Assembly (NCBI RefSeq): GCF_026626745.1
Contig: NZ_JAPNJW010000001.1
Span: 6,232,001-6,296,000 of the forward strand
Direction of reading: 5' to 3'
Source: Nannocystis sp. RBIL2
Lineage (GTDB): Bacteria; Myxococcota_A; Polyangia; Nannocystales; Nannocystaceae
Length of the DNA: 64,000 bases
The position numbers and the translations under genes were made by a program. Shown one piece after another: positions 26,110 through 33,266 of this stretch (position 1 is the stretch's first letter; the number at the start of each line of letters is the position of its first letter). Under the pieces are notes generated by a model. That model saw only the letters and a program-made list of their open reading frames with translations. It did no database searches and was not told the DNA's origin.

Positions 26110-27923
26110 GCGACGGCCTCGAGCGGCGGCGACTCCGACTCGCGCGGACCCTCGAGTCTAATAAAACCCTTCATCGCGGCGATGCGGACGATGCCCAGCA
26201 CGGCGCCGCGCAGGGCTGCGGGATCGCGGGCGGGCAGCAGCGCCCGGGCGCGCGCGAGCAGGCCGGCGACGTCGCTGCACTCGCGCATGGCCGCGACCAC
26301 GGGGGCCAGCGCCGGGTCGATGCGCGCCGGGGTGGCCGCGAGCCGGTGGCTCATCTGCGGGGTCTCGGTCACGAGGTCGTGGTAGACCTCGAGGCGCCCG
26401 CTGAGGCCGCGCTCGAGGCCGGGCTCGGTGCGCAGGTCGAGGCGGAACGGGGCCACGAGCGAGTATGTCTCGTGGGACAGGTCCTCCGGGGCAGGCACGC
26501 CGGTGTCGCGGTAGATCGCCTCGAGGCCGTCGGCCGCGCCGGTGATGCCCTGGATCAGCGGCACCACCACCTCGGCGCCGGCGCCGAGCGCCCGCGGGAC
26601 CGGGAAGAAGCCGGCGGTGGCCATCGTGAAGGCTTGCCGGTCCTCGAGGCGCAGGCGACCCGAGGCGTTGACGAGCTGCTGCGCGGTCCACCACCACGAG
26701 GGGGCGGCCTTGTTGTTGCCATAAAAGTAGCGGGCGAGGGTCAGGAAGGCGCCGTACTCGCCGCGCAGGTAATCCGAGTAGGCGCGCCACAGGCTCGCGG
26801 CCGGCAGGTCGGGCCGGGCGCGCTGGGTCAGCCAGGTGTAGGCGGCGCGGTGACCTGTCTGAAGAGCCAGGGTGACCCCCGTCGAGAGGATCGGGTCGAC
26901 GAACATCGCCGCGTCGCCGGCGGCCGCCCAGCCGTCGCCGACGGTCTCCTTGGCCCACGACGACCAGTCCTGGCACGCGCCGACGCGGGCGCCTTTTGGA
27001 AGAATGTCGTCGCGCAGGGTGGCGTTCTCGATCAACCCCGCAACCTCGGGGCACGCGCGCAGCGACTTCCAGAAGAAGGTCTCGAGGTCGACGCCGGCCA
27101 GCTTGTCCGCGAAGTGGTGGCGGTTGGTGACGACGCCGACGGTCATCCGATCGCGGCCGAGCGGGAAGTACCAGATCCACCCGTGCTCGATGGCGGCGAT
27201 GAAGACGGTCGAACGATCGGGCGAGCCGCTGAAGGTGACCTTCCATTCGGCGCCCTGCAAATAGCCGTAGACCGCGAAGTTGTTGAGGTTCTCGTCGTAG
27301 ACGCGCTCGCCCCTGGTGAGCAGGTGCGACAGGCCGGTGGCGTCGAGCACGAAGTCGGCGGTGATCGAGCCGCTGTTGCCGGCGTCGTCCTCCCAGGTGA
27401 TCACGTGCTGCGACGATTCGCCGACCCGCTGCGCGCCGAGGGCCCTGGTGCCCTCGCGGACGTCGGCGCCGAGCTGGCGGGCGTTGTCGAGAAGGAGTTT
27501 GTCGAAGCGCGAGCGCTCGACGTTGAACGCGGAATAGGGGGTGCGCTGGGTCTGGCCGGGGCCGAGCAACTTTTCGAAGTCCTGGCCGGTGACCTCGATG
27601 ACCGAGGCATCGCCGCCGGCGCGGGAGATCGTCTTGAGCGTCAGGTAGTCGGCGGTCCAGGGCGTGCGGTCTTTCCCCCAGATGAAGGTGACGCCCATCT
27701 TCTTCACGAAGTCGGAGGCGAGCATCGTCTGATAGACGCCGAGGTCCTCGAGCACGCCGTTGGCGGCCGGGATCGTCGATTCGCCGATGTGCCAGCGCGG
27801 GAACCGGGATTTCTCCAACAGGACGATCTTGGCGTCGGGGGCGTACTTCCTGGCGATCGCGGCGAAGGTGCTGCCGGCGGGGCCGCCGCCCAGGACGACA
27901 CAATCTGCATGCTCGACGGTCAT
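26100..27923 (-). CDS. FAD-dependent halogenase-like enzyme
   Basis: 607 residues of the flavin-dependent halogenase/monooxygenase family. FAD motif GGGPAGS at residues 12-18, LLEKSRFPRWHIGEST near 34-49, FVKKMGVTFIWG near 72-83 (the F-x-x-K-x-G segment of phenol/pyrrole-type halogenases), WIWYFPLG near 247-254 in the position of the W-x-W-x-I-P halogenase motif (Phe in place of Ile), and GDAAMFVDPILSTG, which closes the FAD site. It would chlorinate, brominate or hydroxylate an aromatic group. Next upstream is the 46-residue peptide gene with a terminator between; downstream overlap with the sedolisin gene. Substrate not known. Confidence 0.85.
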   Translation of the reverse strand: MTVEHADCVVLGGGPAGSTFAAIARKYAPDAKIVLLEKSRFPRWHIGESTIPAANGVLEDLGVYQTMLASDFVKKMGVTFIWGKDRTPWTADYLTLKTISRAGGDASVIEVTGQDFEKLLGPGQTQRTPYSAFNVERSRFDKLLLDNARQLGADVREGTRALGAQRVGESSQHVITWEDDAGNSGSITADFVLDATGLSHLLTRGERVYDENLNNFAVYGYLQGAEWKVTFSGSPDRSTVFIAAIEHGWIWYFPLGRDRMTVGVVTNRHHFADKLAGVDLETFFWKSLRACPEVAGLIENATLRDDILPKGARVGACQDWSSWAKETVGDGWAAAGDAAMFVDPILSTGVTLALQTGHRAAYTWLTQRARPDLPAASLWRAYSDYLRGEYGAFLTLARYFYGNNKAAPSWWWTAQQLVNASGRLRLEDRQAFTMATAGFFPVPRALGAGAEVVVPLIQGITGAADGLEAIYRDTGVPAPEDLSHETYSLVAPFRLDLRTEPGLERGLSGRLEVYHDLVTETPQMSHRLAATPARIDPALAPVVAAMRECSDVAGLLARARALLPARDPAALRGAVLGIVRIAAMKGFIRLEGPRESESPPLEAVACA

Positions 27924-27961
27924 GGCGAATCCTCGGTGTCTCGATGCTGCGAAGGACGGGC

Positions 27962-28000
27962 AAAAAAAGCGCCGCGGAGCCGGGGGAGCGGCTCCGCGGC
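27962..28000 (-). terminator. strong intrinsic terminator between peptide and halogenase genes
   Basis: On the minus strand, 11 perfect base pairs (GCCGCGGAGCC with GGCTCCGCGGC, arms 27971-27981 and 27990-28000) enclose an eight-base loop and are followed by GC and a run of seven T. It lies 12 bases past the stop codon of the small peptide gene and 38 bases before the halogenase start. Partial read-through would give much more peptide mRNA than enzyme mRNA. Confidence 0.93.
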
Positions 28001-28011
28001 GGCTGGGCGGC

Positions 28012-28152
28012 TCAGAAGCCGAAGTTGATGTCGGTCAGGGGCACGGTGTCGAATTCGACGACCTGCAGCTCGTCGGCTTGGCCCTCGCGGACCTCGAAGC
28101 GGGCGTCCTGGGTGGTGGTCTCGGCGGTCTGGGTGGTCTCTTGCTTGTTCAT
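28012..28152 (-). CDS. 46-residue peptide, candidate RiPP precursor
   Basis: A short frame with a good ribosome site (GGAG, nine bases before ATG at 28152). The first 15 residues, MNKQETTQTAETTTQ, are Thr/Gln/Glu-rich; the middle is acidic (ADELQVVEFD) and the C-terminus is VPLTDINFGF, ending in two Phe around a Gly. It has no signal peptide and no Cys or Trp. It sits between the diiron-type protein gene (52 bases upstream) and the halogenase gene (88 bases downstream), followed at once by a strong terminator. Placement, size and abundance control are typical of a ribosomal peptide precursor modified by neighbouring enzymes. No known precursor family is recognised. Confidence 0.75.
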   Translation of the reverse strand: MNKQETTQTAETTTQDARFEVREGQADELQVVEFDTVPLTDINFGF

Positions 28153-28204
28153 GGTCGTTTCTCCGTGGTGACTACAATGGTTGATACGATAGGGTCGAGG
28201 AGCT

Positions 28205-28924
28205 CTAGTGGAGCCGGCAAGGGGCGAGCTGCGCCTCGATGTCGGCGTCGCTCGGCGGACCGGCGGGGTCGGGGGTGAAGCAAAGGATGGCAGTGTCGCG
28301 CGCGGCCTCGGCGATTCGGGCGCGCTCGCCGGCAGCGAGGCGGGCGACCGCGAGGAGGGTGTCGGCGACGTGGTCGCCGTCGCTGCCGGCGGCGCTGTGG
28401 ACCCGCAAACAACGAGTGGCGCGCGTGCCGGCGGGGAGGACCGCCTCGACCGCGCGGATGTCGGGCTCGCGCACGGTCATGGCGAGGCGCTCGATCGCGT
28501 AGGCGTAACCGACGCAGCCGATCGGGTCGTCGGCGTGGACGCTGCGCTGGAAGTAGTCGACCATGCGAATCGCAGTGGCCGGACGCACGCGCTCGACGAC
28601 CCGCTCCGCGTCGTAGCCGAGGTCGCGGAGGTCTCTCAGGGCGAGCCGATCGTGGTTGCTCTCCTCGCGGGCGCGCTCGCGGGCCCAATCGGCCAGGATG
28701 CCGCGCTCTGCGGCCGCGAAGCGCTCGGCGGCGAGGCCGAGCAGCGTGGGGGTGGAATGGGTGAGGTGATAGAGGCCGGCCAGGCGCCAGGCCCAGCGCG
28801 TGGCAGTGAGCGGCGGGACGGCCCCGGGCCGCGCGTGGCCGAAGGCCGAGGCGACAGCGCGATCGAGGAGGTTGCGGACGGAGGCGACTTCGCGGTCGTT
28901 CGTTGTCGGGCTCGCGTTGAGCAT
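28205..28924 (-). CDS. haem-oxygenase-like diiron-type oxidase (iron-containing redox enzyme)
   Basis: 239 residues, all-helical. The motif spacing suits the haem-oxygenase-like diiron oxidase/PqqC-TenA superfamily: early helix YHLTHSTPTLLGLAAERF, EESNHDRLALRDL around 87-99 (Glu and His ligand candidates), and LRVHSAAGSDGDHVADTLL around 173-191, which fits the H-x6-D-x2-H ligand motif of these enzymes. Such proteins oxidise amino acids, fatty acids or peptide side chains with iron and O2. The gene lies directly upstream of the peptide and halogenase genes. Reaction unknown. Confidence 0.78.
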   Translation of the reverse strand: MLNASPTTNDREVASVRNLLDRAVASAFGHARPGAVPPLTATRWAWRLAGLYHLTHSTPTLLGLAAERFAAAERGILADWARERAREESNHDRLALRDLRDLGYDAERVVERVRPATAIRMVDYFQRSVHADDPIGCVGYAYAIERLAMTVREPDIRAVEAVLPAGTRATRCLRVHSAAGSDGDHVADTLLAVARLAAGERARIAEAARDTAILCFTPDPAGPPSDADIEAQLAPCRLH

Positions 28925-29134
28925 CTCGATCGCGTAGTGATCGCGGTGGTCACTTCGATCGGGGGGCCGACGACATTCCTGACGGGCGGTCTGACGGAGG
29001 TGGCGAAAAGTGGAGTGTTTTTGTAAGCTTGGACGAGCTGCCGGTCCGACGGCGGTCGGACCTCGCGCAGCGCGCGGCGATGACGTCGACCGCCGATGCA
29101 GGCCCCTGTCGGCGGACGTCCGCGCGGCTCCGGG

Positions 29135-29151
29135 CCTGTCCCATCGGACAG
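29135..29151. repeat. dispersed palindrome copy between peptidase and diiron-protein genes
   Basis: CCTGTCC-CATC-GGACAG: a six-base-pair stem with a four-base loop. On the minus strand it follows the M28 peptidase stop by about 32 bases and is preceded, not followed, by an A/T-rich run. It could end the M28 transcript; the T-tract position is wrong for a standard intrinsic terminator. Confidence 0.7.
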
Positions 29152-29182
29152 ACCCATTAATAAAAGAGAAATAAAAGATCGA

Positions 29183-30271
29183 TCAGGACAGGGCGTCTTC
29201 GAAGCCGGCGACCATCCATGACAGCTGCTGGCGCTGCTGATGGCTCAGCGGGCCGCGGGCGGCGACGGCGGCGAGGGCGTCGAGTTCGGCGACGGCCAGC
29301 GAGGCGGCGGGGAGGCGGGGCGCGAGGTGGCGCGCGAGGGTCCGCAAGGAGGTGAGGGTGGCGACGTCGTCGCGCGCCGCGGTGTCGAACGGTGCGGGCG
29401 CGTCGGGCCGCTCGCGCAGCAGCTGGACCAGACGCGCGAGGTAGTCGACGGTGGCGACGATCTTGTCGTAGTCGAGCCTGTCGGGGGTGTCGGTGGGCTG
29501 GTGGTAGTGCTCCCAGCGGCCGCAACTGAGGAAGAGCACCGGGACGCCGGCCTTGCGGAAGGCGTGGTAGTCGCTGAGCGGCGGGAGGACGTCGAGGTCG
29601 GCGCGGCGCGGGTAGACGCCGCCGGCGATCGCTGCGTCCTCGACGAGCTCGCCGGTACCGTGACTGAGCTCGGCGCCGAGGACGAACAGGGAGTCGCGGA
29701 CCTCGCTCGGGCAACCCACGGGCCCGAGCGCGTGGCCGCACAGATCCATGCACAGCATCATGTCGATGCTGGCGAGCGGCACTGTCGGATGGGCGACGTG
29801 ATGCATCGAACCCATGGTGCCGTGGAGGAAGTGCGGCGGCTCCTCTCCGTCGTATGCGGCCAGGACGACGCGCCGCCCCGACCGCCCGCGCGCGAGCAGG
29901 TCGCGCCCGAGCTCGACGAGGATGGCGACTGCCGCGGCGTTGTCGTCGGCGCCCCAGAAGACGGTGTCGTCCGACGATGCGCCCAAATGATCGTAGTGCG
30001 CCGCGACGACGATCGTGCGCTCGCCGAGCGGCCCGACCCCGGGGACCTCGGCGAGGACGTTGGCGCCGCAGTCGGGCACGTGCTGCAAGTAGCCGTCCGT
30101 GCCGCCCGGCCGGGCTCCGATGGCGCGAAACTCGTCGACGATCCGCGTGCGCGCAGCGACGCCCTGGGGCGTGCCAGGCGCCCGACCGGCGCACTCCGGC
30201 GAACAGAGGTAGCGAACGAGGGCCTCGATCCGCGCGCGTCTCTCCGATGGGCGAGTTTGCATGCGAGCCAT
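29183..30271 (-). CDS. M28 family zinc aminopeptidase
   Basis: The frame opens at 30409, but the first 46 codons are low-complexity; MARMQTRPSERRARIEALV from 30271 (or the ATG at 30262) is preferred, giving 362 residues. All metal ligands are visible: His92 in AAHYDHLG, Asp109/110 in GADDNAAA, Glu143-144 in YDGEEPPH, the Asp of MDLCGH, and the distal His in HYHQPTDTPD. There is no signal peptide, so it is probably cytoplasmic. It removes N-terminal residues from peptides. It is 258 bases upstream of the diiron-protein gene on the same strand, so it may serve the peptide cluster, but a palindrome in the gap suggests a separate transcript. Confidence 0.92.
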   Translation of the reverse strand: MARMQTRPSERRARIEALVRYLCSPECAGRAPGTPQGVAARTRIVDEFRAIGARPGGTDGYLQHVPDCGANVLAEVPGVGPLGERTIVVAAHYDHLGASSDDTVFWGADDNAAAVAILVELGRDLLARGRSGRRVVLAAYDGEEPPHFLHGTMGSMHHVAHPTVPLASIDMMLCMDLCGHALGPVGCPSEVRDSLFVLGAELSHGTGELVEDAAIAGGVYPRRADLDVLPPLSDYHAFRKAGVPVLFLSCGRWEHYHQPTDTPDRLDYDKIVATVDYLARLVQLLRERPDAPAPFDTAARDDVATLTSLRTLARHLAPRLPAASLAVAELDALAAVAARGPLSHQQRQQLSWMVAGFEDALS

Positions 30272-30514
30272 CGTAGCGGAAATCGTGCGGCGCCCGGGCT
30301 GGTGACGTCGGCGGGGGCGATCTCGTGCTTCTCGCCGATCGGTCTGCCTTCGACCGTTACGCCGTCCTGGACGGATGCGATGGAGCGGGCTATTGCTGCC
30401 GCTGAACAATGGTCTGAATGCGACGAGCGTGATAAGGGCGAGAACGCTCGCGCGCGGTATGGTTTATTGACCCCAGGGTCACCGTCGACCTACACTGGAA
30501 AGATCGGAGAGATC

Positions 30515-31756
30515 ATGGGCGCATATCATGACCAATTGCAGAGGCTCGCAGAGCAGATTCGCAAGCGTTTGCCTCATGTGCACGGAGAAGAATCGACGAA
30601 GCAGGCGCTGATTCTGCCCTTCATCGCGGCCCTCGGCTACGATATCTACGATCCGACGGAGATCCGGCCCGAATACGTGGCCGACTTCGCCAAGAAGCGC
30701 CCTGGAGGCCCGGCGGAGAAGGTCGATTATGCCATTCACCTGGCCGGGACGCCGGTCATCTTCGTCGAGTGCAAGTCGGCCGACGTGTCCCTCCACAACT
30801 TCAGCGGGCAGCTCGCTCGCTACTTCAACGCCACTCCCGCCTGTCCGGTCGCGGTGCTGACGAACGGCGTGAAATACCTGTTCTTCACCGATCTCGAGGA
30901 GCGTAACATCCTCAGCGAGAAGGCGTTCTTCGAGTTCGACATTTTGAACTTCACGGAGGCCGACGTCGAGGTATTGGAGTCGTTCTCGCGCGAACGATTC
31001 AACCCGAGCGGTGTCCGTGAACAGGCCGAGGAGATCATCTACACGAGCAAGATCAGCGGCTACATCGGTTCCATCCTGCGGAGCCCGCCCGAGAACTTTA
31101 CGCGGTTCGTCCTCGGCGAGCTCAGCGTCTTCGCCGGCAAGCGACTCACGCCCCGAGTCATCGAGAAGTTCACGCCCACGATCAAGCGAGCGATCCAGGC
31201 CACGCTGCTCGATATGGCGACGCGATCGATCAAGGACCAGGGCGAGCAGAAGACGGAACCGCCGGTCGTCGCTCCCCCGCCGAAGCTCGATGTGGTGGCC
31301 ACGCTGCCGCCGCCGCCCGTGATCAAGGTCGAGGATAAGGCGCAAGCGCCGGCGGTCCCGGCAGCACCGGCGACACCGACGGCGCCGGCGGCCCCGAATA
31401 TCGTCACGACGGCGGATGAGCTCGAGGCGCTGGACATCATTCGGGCGATCTGCGCCGACTCGCCGGTGAGCCCCAGTTCGCCGATCCTGCACAAGGATAC
31501 GAGCAGCTGGTTCACGATCTCGACGATCTCCATTCGTCGGTGGTTCGTGCGCCTCTACTTCAATCAGCGCAAGAAGTCGATCTTCACCAAAGTTTCGCCG
31601 GAGCAGGCCAAGGCGCTGTCCCCCGGGTTCGAGGTCGACAAGGGGTTCGTGTACATCAATTCCGTGAAGGACCTGTACCGGCTGCGGCCGCTGCTGCTTC
31701 TCGCGTACGAGGAGGCCGCACGGCAGACAGAGCCTGCCGAGGCCGAGGCTGGTTGA
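30515..31756 (+). CDS. HsdR N-terminal-type restriction nuclease protein (stand-alone)
   Basis: ATG at 30515 preceded by CGGAGAG; 413 residues (the open frame further upstream is accidental). Residues 1-170 match the type I restriction subunit R N-terminal domain: TKQALILPFIAALGYDIYDPTEIRPEY, then the PD-(D/E)xK nuclease core DYAIHLAGTPVIFVECKSA (D71-x13-ECK). A Pro/Ala-rich linker (about 250-300) precedes a C-terminal domain of about 110 residues (SSWFTISTISIRRWFVRLYFN). No helicase domain and no HsdM/HsdS genes are adjacent. Codon usage is less GC-extreme than in its neighbours, consistent with acquisition. Probably a DNA-defence nuclease. Confidence 0.85.
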   Translation: MGAYHDQLQRLAEQIRKRLPHVHGEESTKQALILPFIAALGYDIYDPTEIRPEYVADFAKKRPGGPAEKVDYAIHLAGTPVIFVECKSADVSLHNFSGQLARYFNATPACPVAVLTNGVKYLFFTDLEERNILSEKAFFEFDILNFTEADVEVLESFSRERFNPSGVREQAEEIIYTSKISGYIGSILRSPPENFTRFVLGELSVFAGKRLTPRVIEKFTPTIKRAIQATLLDMATRSIKDQGEQKTEPPVVAPPPKLDVVATLPPPPVIKVEDKAQAPAVPAAPATPTAPAAPNIVTTADELEALDIIRAICADSPVSPSSPILHKDTSSWFTISTISIRRWFVRLYFNQRKKSIFTKVSPEQAKALSPGFEVDKGFVYINSVKDLYRLRPLLLLAYEEAARQTEPAEAEAG

Positions 31757-31895
31757 GCGAGTTCGGCGGGATCGATGACAGAATCGCCGCGGTCTGGCCA
31801 TCTCACCGCTTCCCGCTGTTCGTGACGTGCTTTCGGGAGCAGGCGCCGCGGCGCTGGCCATGGGCCAAGCTCGAAGTTCGTGATAGAAGAGGGCG

Positions 31896-33131
31896 ATGGC
31901 TCTCTTCGGATCGAGGCCCGCGGTGCTGGTGCTGTTGCTTGCGACCTGCTTCGGCGCGCGCGAGGCGGCGGCTTGCCTCGACATCGGCGATCCGTGCGCC
32001 GATGTGGCGACGTGGACGATGGTGCAGTCGACGGCGGAGTCGCAGAAGGTGCCGCTCGACGGGATTTTTTTGATGCGGGTGTCCGGGCCGGCGCTCGCGC
32101 CGGTGCCGCTCGACGTGATGACCGTGGAGGTGACGCTCGACGGGGTGGTGGTGGACGGTGCGCTCGAGCAGACGGGGATCGGCGGGCTGCTCGGGTGGCG
32201 GCCGGCGGGGCTGCTGCAGGCCGACCGCACGTACGTGGTGGCAGGCACGATCCACAACCTCGACGCGATGCCGGGCAACCCGGGCTGCGGGCTGGAGTTC
32301 GAGCCGTTCGAGTTCGAGGTGAGCACCGGTAGCGAGACGATGCCGCCGCTGGTGGCGCCCGAGGTGAGCCGCGAGGAGACGGTGGAGTTCGCCGAGAAGC
32401 TCGCGCTCGACAACCTGGTGTGCTGCGACGGGGCGTTCCCGCTGACGTTTCCCGGGTGCGGCAGCGGCGGCAACACGGTGGACTTCACGGAGGGCCATTG
32501 CGTGCCGATGCAGTACACGGGGCGGCTGAGCGTCGAGCTCGCGGGGCTGGTGCCGGGCGCGGGCGACGGGGCCTCGATGGTGAGCGCGGCGCGGATGATC
32601 GGCGACGTGGTGGTCGACGAGATGCTGGTGACGAATTCGTTCAAGTTCCGCACGCGCGAGGCGGGACCGTTCTGCGACCGGGTGGTGCTGCGCAACCTGG
32701 TGACCGGCGCGACGGCTGCGGCGCCGGAGCTGTGCCATGGCGATGGGCTGGTCGATCGGCTGGGGGCGCAGACGCTGACGCCGGAGTCGCCCGAGCTGGC
32801 GGTCTGCGTCGGTGCGCCATACGTGTGCGAGATCGACGAGCTCGGTGATTCGTGGGACCCCGATCGCTGCACGCAGTGGCCGGCGAGCGAGGAGGACACC
32901 GACGGGCCGGAGGAGCCGACGACGGGGAGCCCGACGTCGGGCGGTTCGACGAGCGGGCCCGGCGAGTCGGGCAGCGGGACTGCGGGGTCGACGGCGGACG
33001 ACGGGGCGACGACGAATCCGGCGGACGGATTGGTCGAGCACGGGTGCGCGTGTGCGAGCGGGGAAGCGGCAGGCGGGGCGTGGTTGGCGGCCCTGATGCT
33101 GCTGGTGCGGCGGCGGAGGACGCGTGCTTAG
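31896..33131 (+). CDS. exported protein with MYXO-CTERM-like sorting tail
   Basis: 411 residues: signal peptide MALFGSRPAVLVLLLATCFGAREAAA, a Cys-containing beta-rich body (residues 30-330), a Ser/Thr/Gly linker (about 335-380), and the tail HGCACASGEAAGGAWLAALMLLVRRRR. Gly-Cys-x-Cys followed by a hydrophobic run and an Arg cluster is the MYXO-CTERM pattern, recognised by a rhombosortase/myxosortase-type enzyme for surface anchoring in myxobacteria. The body family is not recognised. Confidence 0.88.
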   Translation: MALFGSRPAVLVLLLATCFGAREAAACLDIGDPCADVATWTMVQSTAESQKVPLDGIFLMRVSGPALAPVPLDVMTVEVTLDGVVVDGALEQTGIGGLLGWRPAGLLQADRTYVVAGTIHNLDAMPGNPGCGLEFEPFEFEVSTGSETMPPLVAPEVSREETVEFAEKLALDNLVCCDGAFPLTFPGCGSGGNTVDFTEGHCVPMQYTGRLSVELAGLVPGAGDGASMVSAARMIGDVVVDEMLVTNSFKFRTREAGPFCDRVVLRNLVTGATAAAPELCHGDGLVDRLGAQTLTPESPELAVCVGAPYVCEIDELGDSWDPDRCTQWPASEEDTDGPEEPTTGSPTSGGSTSGPGESGSGTAGSTADDGATTNPADGLVEHGCACASGEAAGGAWLAALMLLVRRRRTRA

Positions 33132-33134
33132 AGG

Positions 33135-33148
33135 TGTCTTTCGGGACA
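33135..33148. repeat. dispersed palindrome after the MYXO-CTERM gene
   Basis: TGTCT-TTCG-GGACA, four bases after the stop at 33131: a five-pair stem with one T-G pair and a TTCG loop. Same form as the copies at 1960 and 11024; terminator-like position without a T-run. Confidence 0.75.
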
Positions 33149-33266
33149 TGTGATTGCAGGATGAGCGGCGCCGAGTGAGACGTGCGTCGCCGACCCCTCG
33201 GGTCATGCGTCGCTCTCGGGTGAGCTGGCTCGCGAGAGGATGGGCCGGAGTCCGCGGCGAGCGGGC

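Noticed and set aside
28208..29026. 272-codon plus-strand frame antisense to the diiron-type gene
   Set aside because: Gly/Ala/Asp/Val-rich mirror of a gene with recognisable ligand motifs on the other strand.
30479..32899. 806-codon frame on the minus strand
   Set aside because: Runs antisense to the HsdR-N gene and the MYXO-CTERM gene; composition is Ser/Thr/Arg-rich and no start context or domain is present.
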